Source of the DNA: Bacteroidales bacterium
GTDB taxonomy: Bacteria; Bacteroidota; Bacteroidia; Bacteroidales; Muribaculaceae
Length of the DNA: 13,195 bases
Assembly: GCA_004557565.1 (NCBI GenBank)
Contig: SFGS01000074.1
Location: forward strand, 1-13,195
Direction of reading: 5' to 3'
Shown: positions 1-7,441 of the stretch, piece by piece
Position numbering within the stretch: position 1 is the stretch's first letter
Layout of the letters: every line of letters starts with the position of its first letter
Position numbers and translations under genes: made by a program
Notes under the pieces: model-generated
Told to the model about the DNA's origin: nothing
The model's database searches: none
Seen by the model: only the letters and a program-made list of their open reading frames with translations

Positions 1-140
1 AAGGAAACACCTATCCTATTGCTCTTCAAAATGTTAAATAAATATTAAATTACCAAAATCCCTTGGTTTACAACATAGAAGAACCGTCCCTTTGGTTTGC
101 TTTGGTTTATTTGCGCTTTCGGATAATCTGATTTCTGAAG

Positions 141-352
141 TTTGGTTTTTCGCCGAAGGCGAGAGGTTTTTATCCTTTTGGCGATGCCACCGACCTCGTA
201 AGAGGGCGGCGTTAGGGGTGTGGGGTGGCTGATTCAAGCCTCAGCTTGCAATCAGCCATGCCGCAGCACTAACGACAGGTGCGAAGCACTTGCATCGCTA
301 AAAGGCTGTTTTTTATGTTTTTGTTTCAGTCCCCCCAGCATTTATCCACTGA
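141..352 (+). repeat. Dispersed structured element, copy A (subfamily I)
   Basis: This 212-bp element is closely similar to the reverse complement of 12731-12943. It opens with a hairpin CGCCGAAGGCG (151-161) followed by a T tract. A 14-bp helix then closes the core: CCTTTTGGCGATGC (174-187) pairs with GCATCGCTAAAAGG (292-305), with one G-U pair. Inside it lie three hairpins: 190-209 (loop GTAA), 227-257 (13 bp, loop CTCA, one bulged C) and 279-289 (GTGC-GAA-GCAC). A tail reading CAGTCCCCCCAG and ending CCACTGA runs to 352. A 20-bp motif shared with copy B, AGAACCGTCCCTTTGGTTTG, lies upstream at 80-99. Short reading frames crossing the element are frame accidents. I do not recognise a named family. 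Nothing else was seen in 1-140 or 353-430. Confidence 0.85.
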
Positions 353-435
353 CCGACAAAAGCTTCGTTTTTCTTCAACGAAAAATGTTATTCTCTACGA
401 AAAGGCGCAGAAAATCAGAAAAATAATGCATTTTT

Positions 436-461
436 GAAATAAAAATCGAAGAAACCCTTCG
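436..461 (-). terminator. Probable intrinsic terminator of the membrane-protein gene
   Basis: On the minus strand a short hairpin CGAAG-GGTTT-CTTCG (461 to 447) is followed by ATTTTTATTTC. It lies 35 nt past the stop codon of the 496-1980 gene. The stem is only 5 bp, so strength is uncertain. A second inverted repeat, CCTAATCC (465-472) with GGATTAGG (493-500), covers the stop codon itself and may add to termination. Confidence 0.5.
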
Positions 462-495
462 CATCCTAATCCTCACCTCACATAGGGATATGGGA

Positions 496-1980
496 TTAGG
501 GGGGGGTGAGGTAGCAGATGGTGAGGATGATGGTTACGGTGGCGGCGTAGGCGGCGCACCATAGGATGAAGGAGCGGTGGAAGTTTTTCTTGTGGGGGGT
601 GGCGCCTTTTTGTTGTTTGTCATCTTCGTTGGGGGTGGTGGATTCGTGGTATTTAAGCAGGACCCATACTGCTATGGTTACGAATAGGGGCTCGTAGGGA
701 AGTATGTAGCGGCTGACGGTGCCACTGGTGGTGAATGCCACGGCGGCGGCGCACACGAAGGGCCACATTGCCCACCAACCTAAGTTTTTCTTGTTCCACG
801 CGAGCACGAAAAGGTAGTAGAGCGAAACGCCTGCCACAGCATACCACACGAGTTGGAATCGGGTTGCCACCGACCACACATCGAGCACTTCGTTGTCAAC
901 CCATGGGAAAGGTATGAAGAGTTGGAGTGTGCAGGTCACTGGCAGGAGCAGCAGTTTTTGCCATACGGGCAGGAAGAAGTAGTCGCTCATCATTTCGCCA
1001 TATATGCCGCGTGCCTGATAGATGGTTTTCATCATGTCGCCTCCAGTGTCGGTGGCTGCCAAAATGCGCATCTGCACTTCCATGCTGAATCCATTCGACC
1101 AATATATGCCCAAGCCCATACCTATCAGCGCAATGCCGAGCAGCGTGCACGCATATCGCCACATGTCTTTATTGTCGAAAAATGTGATAATCACGCCAGC
1201 CACCAAGAAGTAGATGACGCTGGTGCGCACTATCGACATAAGTGCCACCGCTATGGTGAACAGCGCAATATCGTGCCACACGCTGCCGCGCGAATCCTCA
1301 TCTATCTCTTTCATTCGGGCTATAGCATACGCTGCCAGTGCCACCGCGAAATAGGTGAGCGGCTCTTTCAGCAGCATGGCGGCATGGCTCATGAAGAATC
1401 CGAGCAATGATGTGACCAGCATTGCCAAAAATGTGATGGTGCCTCGGTCGGCTCGCACACGGCCAGCCAACGCCCTGCCAGCCGTCAGTCCGGTGAGCAC
1501 CACTGTGAGCAGGGTGAGCATCACATTGATGGCGATAGGCCAAACGATACTGTGCCCCAACAACTTCCACGACAGCAATATCATCAATGGGAAGCCCACA
1601 AACTTGGTGTCGGGCTCTGGCACCGAGCCGTCGTAGTAATGCAGCGCCCACAGGTAGTAGACCTTGTCGTCGCAGCGCAAGACAGGGTCGGCAAACGACT
1701 GCCCCTCTGCCAGCGTCCAGCCGTAAATGTTGCGGAACGCCCACACCACCAGCAGCACTCCTGCCACCATCAGCACTATTCCTCCACGCGTTTCGCCTCC
1801 GCTCAATCGGGCATAGAGCCAGCGAGGCACCACATACGCCACGCCAAGCCCACACGCCAAGCCCACGCCACTGGTGCCAAACACGCTCATGGCGACGGCA
1901 AACAGTATGCACATCGCTATCAACTCCACCAGGAGTTGACTGCGCAGGCACTTTTGTGAAGGGAGAAATAATGTGTTCAT
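496..1980 (-). CDS. Polytopic membrane protein, GT-C/polymerase-like
   Basis: This is a 494-residue protein with roughly ten to twelve hydrophobic segments and a basic cytoplasm-like tail near residues 450-470 before a last segment. Features that resemble GT-C membrane glycosyltransferases and sugar polymerases are an acidic pair in an early loop (RCDDKVYYLW, DD at 104-105), a charged motif LLKEPLTYF (203-211) and a late SGTVSRYILPYEP (419-431). In these families the acidic loop residues serve catalysis with a lipid-linked sugar donor; that this protein does so is inference. The gene starts at an ATG preceded by a TAnnTTTG promoter and reads away from the glycine-lipid operon. Its GC-rich coding matches its neighbours. 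The family is not firmly identified; an EpsG-like or uncharacterised membrane protein is also possible. Confidence 0.8.
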   Translation of the reverse strand: MNTLFLPSQKCLRSQLLVELIAMCILFAVAMSVFGTSGVGLACGLGVAYVVPRWLYARLSGGETRGGIVLMVAGVLLVVWAFRNIYGWTLAEGQSFADPVLRCDDKVYYLWALHYYDGSVPEPDTKFVGFPLMILLSWKLLGHSIVWPIAINVMLTLLTVVLTGLTAGRALAGRVRADRGTITFLAMLVTSLLGFFMSHAAMLLKEPLTYFAVALAAYAIARMKEIDEDSRGSVWHDIALFTIAVALMSIVRTSVIYFLVAGVIITFFDNKDMWRYACTLLGIALIGMGLGIYWSNGFSMEVQMRILAATDTGGDMMKTIYQARGIYGEMMSDYFFLPVWQKLLLLPVTCTLQLFIPFPWVDNEVLDVWSVATRFQLVWYAVAGVSLYYLFVLAWNKKNLGWWAMWPFVCAAAVAFTTSGTVSRYILPYEPLFVTIAVWVLLKYHESTTPNEDDKQQKGATPHKKNFHRSFILWCAAYAATVTIILTICYLTPP

Positions 1981-2008
1981 TTTTTAATCATACGCTTGTG
2001 AGCAACTA

Positions 2009-2016
2009 CAAAAGTA
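2009..2016 (-). promoter_or_regulatory. Promoter -7 box of the membrane-protein gene
   Basis: The minus strand reads TACTTTTG from 2016 to 2009, a full match to the Bacteroidota -7 consensus TAnnTTTG. It sits 28 nt before the ATG at 1980, giving a leader of about 20-25 nt. The -33 region (TTTTAG, about 20 nt upstream) is only a partial match. Confidence 0.6.
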
Positions 2017-2081
2017 CACATTTTCTTCCATTTGTTCTAAAAGTTTATGAAATTCTTGTTCCTATTATCCCCATTATTGAC

Positions 2082-2089
2082 TAACTTTG
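2082..2089 (+). promoter_or_regulatory. Promoter -7 box of the glycine-lipid operon
   Basis: TAACTTTG matches TAnnTTTG exactly and lies 23 nt before the ATG at 2113. It falls inside the reading frame that could be extended back to an ATG at 2047. It therefore argues for 2113 as the true start. The -33 box is weak (CTTG at 2055-2058). It is back to back with the minus-strand promoter at 2009-2016. Confidence 0.6.
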
Positions 2090-2112
2090 CTTATTCAATC
2101 GTAAATTTGGAA

Positions 2113-2955
2113 ATGAACGACGAGCCATTGGTGATAGATGTAGATGAGTTGGTGAGGCAACGCTTGCCTCGCTACTATCGTTTTATCCCACGCTGGCTCA
2201 CTCGCTGGCTGGAGCGCATCATTCATCAGCGCGAACTGAACGAGATTCTTCAGCGCATGTGTGGAAAAGATGGTGTGGGGGCTGCCCACGAGGCTCTCGA
2301 CTACCTCGACATCACCACCGAGGTGGAGCACGCCGACCGCATCCCTGCCGAGGGCCGCTTTATTTTCGTGTCGAACCATCCGTTGGGCGGACTTGACGGA
2401 CTTTCGCTCATCGCATTTCTGGGCGGCCGCTACAAGGGTGCCATTCGCTTTTTGGTCAACGATTTGCTGATGGCGGTGAAGCCGCTGCAACCTGTGTTTC
2501 TGCCTGTGAACAAATACGGCAGGCAATCGCGTGGGCGTGCCGCCGAAATCGAGGCTGAATACCAGGGGCAGAAACAGATGATCACATTTCCTGCCGGACT
2601 GTGCTCGCGTATGGGCAAGAACGGCGAGATTCACGATTTGCAGTGGCAGAAATTTGTGGTGATGCACGCCATACGCTCGCAGCGCGACATCGTGCCCATG
2701 TATTTCGATGGCGAAAACTCGCGTTTCTTCTATCGCATGGCACGCTGGCGCAAACGCCTGGGCATGAAGTTCAATCTCGAAATGATACTTTTGCCCGGCG
2801 AAATGTTTAAGAGCAGGGGCAAGAGGTTTCGCGTGGTGGTGGGCAAGCCCATCGCATGGCAAAGCCTCGACGCAAGCCACCCCATGGAAGAGGCACAACG
2901 CTTAGCCGACATCTGCTATGCGCTCAAGCCTGAAAACGAAAATAAAAAAATTTAA
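2113..2955 (+). CDS. glsA: Lyso-glycine-lipid O-acyltransferase (PlsC/LPLAT family)
   Basis: This 280-residue protein belongs to the lysophospholipid acyltransferase family. It should add the second, ester-linked acyl chain to an N-acyl amino acid at the inner membrane, yielding glycine or related amino-acid lipids, as glsA does in Bacteroides thetaiotaomicron. The acyltransferase block shows SNHPLGGLDG (87-96) and FPAGLCSR (159-166), which take the place of the usual NHxxxxD and FPEGxxS motifs. Here His89 and Asp95 are five residues apart instead of four. There is no clear membrane span; the basic N-terminal stretch (residues 19-40) may bind membrane. ATG 2113 was chosen over 2047 because a promoter box lies between them and the upstream 22 residues look spurious. 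The N-acyltransferase gene follows after 17 bp. Assignment rests on this pairing as well as on the motifs. Confidence 0.87.
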   Translation: MNDEPLVIDVDELVRQRLPRYYRFIPRWLTRWLERIIHQRELNEILQRMCGKDGVGAAHEALDYLDITTEVEHADRIPAEGRFIFVSNHPLGGLDGLSLIAFLGGRYKGAIRFLVNDLLMAVKPLQPVFLPVNKYGRQSRGRAAEIEAEYQGQKQMITFPAGLCSRMGKNGEIHDLQWQKFVVMHAIRSQRDIVPMYFDGENSRFFYRMARWRKRLGMKFNLEMILLPGEMFKSRGKRFRVVVGKPIAWQSLDASHPMEEAQRLADICYALKPENENKKI

Positions 2956-2972
2956 TAGAAACACCGACGACG

Positions 2973-3905
2973 ATGACAGAACAACGAATCATTGACCCAG
3001 TTGACATCAGCTTGATAGAAAGCGAGCTGACGCCCGACCGCCTTTTGCGTCGCACCAACAAAGCCGGCAATGAAATCTACATTGTCGATGCCCACAGCGC
3101 GCCAAACATCATGCGCGAGATAGGCCGACTGCGCGAAATCTCGTTCCGTGCAGGGGGCGGCGGCACTGGCAAGAGTTGCGACATCGACGAGTTCGACACC
3201 ATGCCCACTCCCTGTCGCCAACTATTCGTGTGGAATCCGCAGGAGCGTGAAATCATCGGTGCCTACCGCTATATTCTTGGCAAGGACATGGTAATCGCCC
3301 CCGACGGCACGCCCCACATCGCCATGAGCCACATGTTTCGGTTTTCAAGCGAATTTATGAGCCACTACCTGCCCATCACCATTGAACTGGGCCGCTCGTT
3401 CGTTCGCCCCGAATATCAGTCAGCCAACAAGGGTGCGAAGTCGATTTTCGCGCTCGACAACCTCTGGGACGGCTTGGGCGCACTCACCGTTCTCCACCCC
3501 GATGCAAAATATCTGCTGGGCAAGATGACGATGTATCCCTCCTACCAAAGAGAGTGCCGCGACTTGCTGCTCCACTTCCTGCGCCTTTACTTCCCCGACC
3601 ACAAGGCACTGGTCACCCCGATTGAGCCGCTCCGACCCGACACACCGGCAGCACGCACAGAGCATTTTTTCGTGGGCAACGACTTTAAGGAAGACTACCG
3701 CCGCCTGAACCAGTTCATACGCAGCCACGGTATCAACATTCCGCCACTGGTCAACGCCTATATGAACCTCTCTCCCACCATGCGCTTTTTCGGCACCGCC
3801 ATCAACCACGAGTTTGGCGAAGTGGAGGAAAGCGGCATCTACATCAACATCGACGAAATCACCGACCAAAAGAAAAGTCGGCACATCAACACTTTTGAAA
3901 AATAA
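2973..3905 (+). CDS. glsB: Glycine N-acyltransferase (OlsB/GlsB-type GNAT)
   Basis: This 310-residue protein resembles OlsB/GlsB, the GNAT-fold N-acyltransferases that move a 3-hydroxyacyl chain from acyl-ACP to an amino acid. In Bacteroides GlsB acylates glycine, giving commendamide-type N-acyl glycine, the first step of glycine-lipid synthesis. The family signature is visible as ISFRAGGGGTGKSCDIDEFD (residues about 56-75), then RQLFVWNPQEREIIGAYRYI, and the acyl-site stretch ELGRSFVRPEY near 140. The region beyond residue 230 is an extension over the minimal domain. The gene is 17 bp after glsA and 11 bp before the Wzi-like gene, so co-transcription is very likely. Which amino acid is used (glycine, serine or ornithine) cannot be read from sequence. 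Confidence 0.87.
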   Translation: MTEQRIIDPVDISLIESELTPDRLLRRTNKAGNEIYIVDAHSAPNIMREIGRLREISFRAGGGGTGKSCDIDEFDTMPTPCRQLFVWNPQEREIIGAYRYILGKDMVIAPDGTPHIAMSHMFRFSSEFMSHYLPITIELGRSFVRPEYQSANKGAKSIFALDNLWDGLGALTVLHPDAKYLLGKMTMYPSYQRECRDLLLHFLRLYFPDHKALVTPIEPLRPDTPAARTEHFFVGNDFKEDYRRLNQFIRSHGINIPPLVNAYMNLSPTMRFFGTAINHEFGEVEESGIYINIDEITDQKKSRHINTFEK

Positions 3906-3916
3906 CTACGAACGAA

Positions 3917-5455
3917 ATGACTTTTTTGCGCTATGTAAACATCATTTACATGCTGGCGACAACAGCCTTCTTGGCTTCTGCTCAATTTGAGGTGGAATAT
4001 GAAGGCGGAGTGACTGCCAACTACGGCAAGGGCGACATCGCTCCTTACTACATCAACTCCAACCGGGGCGGAACGCTCACACAGCAATACTCCACCCTGT
4101 TCAATGCTGCCGCAAAGCACGAACTCGACACCACTCGCCGCTTTTCATTCGGATTCGGTGCCGAATTTTGGGGAGGCTACACCAGTTCGGTATCATACGA
4201 CCGCTACGACCTCGCCAACGGCAAGTTTGTACGCAATCTTCAGCACCCTGCGCACGCATGGGTGCAGCAGCTGTATGCCGATGTGAAATACCGCAGCCTA
4301 TTTGCCACCGTGGGTGCAAAGGCGCGACAGTCCGACTTGGCGAGTGCCGACCTTTCGAGCGGCGACCTGGTGATGAGCGGGAACGCACGCCCCGGCACTG
4401 GCATCAGAGCGGGATTGGTGAACTATCAAAACATTCCCTTCACCAACGGCTGGGTGCAGATTAGTGGCGAAATAGGCTACGAGCGCCTCGACGACGGCGA
4501 CTGGCTGAAAAACCACTACAACTACTACAACAATTTCCTCACCACAGGCTATTGGCTCAATTACAAGAAACTGCGTCTGCGCACACGCCCCGACCAGCCG
4601 TTTGTGTTCACCATCGGTGCACAGGCTGCGTGCCAGTTCGCAGGCACTCAAAACATCTACGAGAATGGCATTCTGACCAAAACGGTGAAGATGCCTGCCA
4701 ACTTCAAAAGTTTCTTCCGTAGCATCATCGCCGGCAGCGGTGGCGACAACCCGGGCGACCAAATGTATGTGGAGGGCAACCATGTGGGCAGCTGGGACAT
4801 TATGCTCGACTACGAGAACGATGCGGTGGGCAAGTTCCGCGCCTATCACCAGACCATTTGGGAAGACGGTTCGGGCATCGGCTTGCAGAACGGATTCGAC
4901 GGCTTGTGGGGACTGGAATGGCGCTCCGCCACAAAGAGTTTTGTGAGCGGAGTGGTGGTGGAATACATCGACTTCACCAACCAAAGCGGCCATATCCACT
5001 TCTCTGAAGACCTCAACAAGGATTCTGCCATCAAGGGCGGTGCCACAGGCTCCGACGACTACTACAACAACTACAGTTACAATGGCTACCAAAACCGTGG
5101 CATGTCGATTGGCACTCCGTTCGCCAAATCCCTTATCTACAACACCGACGGCTACATGCGCTACCTCGACAACTTGGTGCGTGGCTTCCACATCGGCGTG
5201 AAGGGCTATCTCAGCAGCGAGTACGACTATCGCTTGCTGTTCTCCACCCGCAAGGCTTACGGCACCCCTGAGCACCCTCGCGCCACAGGCGTACGCGCCA
5301 CCTGCTTCATGCTTGAGGCAAATGCGCACCCATCGTGGCTGAAAGGATTGGAACTGAAGGCGCAGTTCGCTTTCGACCGTGGCTCACTTTTAGGCAACAA
5401 CACAGGCGGCATGGTGTCGGTATCATACCATGGCGACTTTAATATCGGACAATGA
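3917..5455 (+). CDS. Wzi-family outer-membrane beta-barrel protein
   Basis: This 512-residue protein starts with a signal peptide (MTFLRYVNIIYMLATTAFLASA, cut before QFEVEYEGG). The body is rich in alternating aromatic and polar strands typical of outer-membrane barrels, with no long hydrophobic helices. The overall pattern (GGVTANYGKGDIAPYYINSN near the start, WVQQLYADVKYRSLFATVGAK, and ISGEIGYERLDDGDW) fits the capsule-assembly protein Wzi family as found in Bacteroidota. In Escherichia coli Wzi is an 18-strand barrel that binds capsule at the surface. A capsule role here is inference, since no capsule locus is visible. It is the third gene of the operon, and its stop overlaps the next start in ATGA, suggesting translational coupling to the lipoprotein. 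Confidence 0.8.
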   Translation: MTFLRYVNIIYMLATTAFLASAQFEVEYEGGVTANYGKGDIAPYYINSNRGGTLTQQYSTLFNAAAKHELDTTRRFSFGFGAEFWGGYTSSVSYDRYDLANGKFVRNLQHPAHAWVQQLYADVKYRSLFATVGAKARQSDLASADLSSGDLVMSGNARPGTGIRAGLVNYQNIPFTNGWVQISGEIGYERLDDGDWLKNHYNYYNNFLTTGYWLNYKKLRLRTRPDQPFVFTIGAQAACQFAGTQNIYENGILTKTVKMPANFKSFFRSIIAGSGGDNPGDQMYVEGNHVGSWDIMLDYENDAVGKFRAYHQTIWEDGSGIGLQNGFDGLWGLEWRSATKSFVSGVVVEYIDFTNQSGHIHFSEDLNKDSAIKGGATGSDDYYNNYSYNGYQNRGMSIGTPFAKSLIYNTDGYMRYLDNLVRGFHIGVKGYLSSEYDYRLLFSTRKAYGTPEHPRATGVRATCFMLEANAHPSWLKGLELKAQFAFDRGSLLGNNTGGMVSVSYHGDFNIGQ

Positions 5456-5883
5456 TGAAACATCTTATTACATATTTGTGGCTTCTTGTCGCTTCGGTAG
5501 CATTTTCGTCATGCACCCAAAATGGCGGCGACATAGGCGTGTGGTTCGGCACTTGGACCATCAGTTCGGTAACGGTAGATGGCACCGTGGTGCCCCCACC
5601 GGCTGGATCGTACTATTCCGTGCAGTTTCAAGGTGAAATCGTGCAGGTGACCATCACCAACGACCGCCACGACCCCTACACAACCACCTACGGCAACTGG
5701 AGCAACGACGGCGACCAAATGCAATGGCTTTTCCCCGAAGAAAACATGTATTTCGTGCCTCTGCCTGGAATGACGAGGGTCAATAAGTTCACCATTCTGG
5801 AGAAAAGCGGCAAGCGAGTGCGCCTCCAGCAAGTGGCCGACACGGGCGTAACCTACATCTACACCCTCACCAAACTCATGTAG
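5452..5883 (+). CDS. Small lipoprotein, lipocalin-like
   Basis: This 143-residue protein has a lipoprotein signal peptide: MMKHLITYL, a hydrophobic core, then AFSSC with the acylated Cys at 21. The mature part begins CTQNGGDIG and lacks the acidic run after the Cys that drives surface export in Bacteroidota, so a periplasm-facing position is more likely. The domain opens with GVWFGTWTISSVTVDG and has repeated beta-strand pattern (YSVQFQGEIVQVTI, YGNWSNDGDQMQW, FTILEKSGKRVRLQQV), as in small lipocalin-like domains of this phylum. Its ATG (5452) overlaps the stop of the Wzi-like gene, so the two are probably translated together and may act as partners in the outer membrane. Function is unknown. 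No convincing terminator was seen downstream. Confidence 0.75.
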   Translation: MMKHLITYLWLLVASVAFSSCTQNGGDIGVWFGTWTISSVTVDGTVVPPPAGSYYSVQFQGEIVQVTITNDRHDPYTTTYGNWSNDGDQMQWLFPEENMYFVPLPGMTRVNKFTILEKSGKRVRLQQVADTGVTYIYTLTKLM

Positions 5884-5948
5884 AAATTGATGTGGACGGC
5901 ACTTCCGACGCTATTTTTATGCGGCTTTCTCGTATGTAAATTGCAAAA

Positions 5949-5980
5949 TTTCACTCTTTTAGAAAAAAATCGTACCTTTG
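5949..5980 (+). promoter_or_regulatory. Promoter of tyrS
   Basis: TACCTTTG (5973-5980) is an exact -7 box. A TTTC at 5949-5952, 20 nt upstream, is a near match to the -33 TTTG. The start codon lies 56 nt downstream of the box. tyrS is therefore probably transcribed independently of the glycine-lipid operon. No T-box structure was seen in the short leader. Confidence 0.75.
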
Positions 5981-6036
5981 TATTTCAATTGCAAATTATA
6001 AAGTAACAAAACAACTATACAGAAAATTAAGTTTCG

Positions 6037-7338
6037 ATGGGTAAAATTAATTTCGTAAAAGAACTCGAATGGCGCGGGATGATCAACAATATGATGCCCG
6101 GCACAGAAGAACAACTCAACAAAGAAATGACATCGGCATACGTGGGTATCGACCCTACTGCCGACTCTCTCCATATCGGCCACCTCGTGGGCATCATGAT
6201 GCTGAAGCACTTGCAGCGTGCAGGCCATCGCCCTATCGCCCTCATCGGCGGCGCTACCGGTATGATTGGCGACCCTTCAATGAAGAGCCAAGAGCGTGTG
6301 CTTATCGACGAGGCTACACTTCGCCACAATCAGGAATGCCTGCGTAAGCAACTCGAAAAATTCCTCGATTTCAACAGCGGTGCTCCTAATGCCGCAATTC
6401 TGGTCAACAACTACGACTGGATGAAGAACTACAGTTTCTTGCAGTTTATCCGCGACGTGGGCAAGCACCTCACCGTCAACTATATGATGGCTAAGGACTC
6501 TGTGAAGAAGCGTTTGGCAGCCAATGCCGACCACGGTATGTCGTTCACCGAATTTTCATACCAGCTCCTTCAGGGCTACGACTTCCTCTACCTCTACGAG
6601 CACGAAGGTTGCCGCTTGCAAATGGGCGGTAGCGACCAATGGGGCAACATCACCACCGGCACCGAACTTATCCGCCGCATGAACGGTGGCGAGGCTTTCG
6701 CTATCACTTGCCCACTTATCACTAAGGCCGACGGCACCAAGTTTGGCAAAACCGAGGGTGGCAACGTGTGGCTCGACCCTAAGCGCACATCACCTTACAA
6801 GTTCTACCAGTTCTGGTTGAACGTGAGCGACGAAGATGCTGCAAAGTACATCAAGATTTTCACCGACCTCACCCAGGAAGAAATCGCCAAACTTGAAGAA
6901 GAACAGGCTGCCGACCCTGGTTTGCGCCCATTGCAGAAGCGTTTGGCAAAGGAAATCACCACTATGGTACACTCTGCTGCCGACTATGAAATGGCTGTGG
7001 AGGCTTCACAAATCCTTTTCAGCAACAAGGCTAACGACATTCTTCACAAAATCGACGAAAGCACCCTCTTGAGCGTGTTTGAAGGCGTGCCACAATTCGA
7101 GATCAGCAAGGCTAAGCTCGAAGAAGGCATTCCAGCCATCTCTTTGCTCACCGACGAGGCTGCCGTGTTCCCATCAAAGGGCGAAATGAAGAAGATGACA
7201 CAAGGTGGCGGCGTGAGCATCAACAAGGAAAAACTCACCGACCAAAACGCCACCATCAGCACCTCCGACCTGCTCAACGGCAAATACATCCTCGCACAGC
7301 GCGGCAAGAAGAACTACTACCTCCTCATCGCAAAATAA
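6037..7338 (+). CDS. tyrS: Tyrosyl-tRNA synthetase
   Basis: This 433-residue class Ic enzyme joins tyrosine to tRNA-Tyr in the cytoplasm using ATP. The HIGH motif is exact (DSLHIGHLVG, HIGH at 46-49), followed by GGATGMIGDPS (71-81). The tyrosine pocket is seen in SYQLLQGYD (174-182) and QMGGSDQWGN (195-204). The KMSKS loop is the bacterial TyrS variant KFGKT (235-239). The last 70 residues, ending NGKYILAQRGKKNYYLLIAK, form the S4-like RNA-binding domain. Length is normal for bacterial TyrS. It has its own promoter and a strong terminator, so it is a single-gene unit. Confidence 0.98.
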   Translation: MGKINFVKELEWRGMINNMMPGTEEQLNKEMTSAYVGIDPTADSLHIGHLVGIMMLKHLQRAGHRPIALIGGATGMIGDPSMKSQERVLIDEATLRHNQECLRKQLEKFLDFNSGAPNAAILVNNYDWMKNYSFLQFIRDVGKHLTVNYMMAKDSVKKRLAANADHGMSFTEFSYQLLQGYDFLYLYEHEGCRLQMGGSDQWGNITTGTELIRRMNGGEAFAITCPLITKADGTKFGKTEGGNVWLDPKRTSPYKFYQFWLNVSDEDAAKYIKIFTDLTQEEIAKLEEEQAADPGLRPLQKRLAKEITTMVHSAADYEMAVEASQILFSNKANDILHKIDESTLLSVFEGVPQFEISKAKLEEGIPAISLLTDEAAVFPSKGEMKKMTQGGGVSINKEKLTDQNATISTSDLLNGKYILAQRGKKNYYLLIAK

Positions 7339-7376
7339 TGCGATAGTGTAGCACTCTTGCACTCTATAATTGTCAC

Positions 7377-7415
7377 AAACCCGATTAGCACACCAGCTGT
7401 TAATCGGGTTTATTT
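7377..7415 (+). terminator. Intrinsic terminator of tyrS
   Basis: AAACCCGATTA (7377-7387) pairs perfectly with TAATCGGGTTT (7401-7411). Three more pairs, one of them G-T, extend the stem inward and leave a loop of about 7 nt. The sequence runs on as ATTTTC. It begins 39 nt after the tyrS stop codon. The next gene starts only 31 nt later, so it must use read-through or an unseen promoter. Confidence 0.9.
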
Positions 7416-7441
7416 TCACCACCCATAACATCAGCACTATC

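Noticed and set aside
174..305. tRNA or tmRNA because of the cloverleaf shape
   Set aside because: The closing helix is 14 bp, the arms do not have tRNA dimensions, and no T-loop GTTCGANTC or CCA end is present.
220..426. Small protein-coding genes within the dispersed repeats and gene-free ends (for example 220-426, 9679-9867, 12546-12830)
   Set aside because: The frames follow repeat copies and inverted repeats, start at no promoter, and differ between copies by base changes that suit pairing better than codons.
2047..2112. N-terminal extension of the GlsA-like protein from an ATG at 2047
   Set aside because: A TAnnTTTG promoter box (2082-2089) lies within it, and the family normally starts close to the residues encoded from 2113.
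4298..5329. 343-residue frame antisense to the Wzi-like gene
   Set aside because: It is a mirror of GC-rich codon use in a well-supported gene, with Val/Ala/His-rich low-complexity content and no recognisable domain.
7370..7441. TTG start giving a 100-residue version of the small HA-domain protein
   Set aside because: It would run through the tyrS terminator hairpin; the ATG at 7442 begins the recognisable domain.
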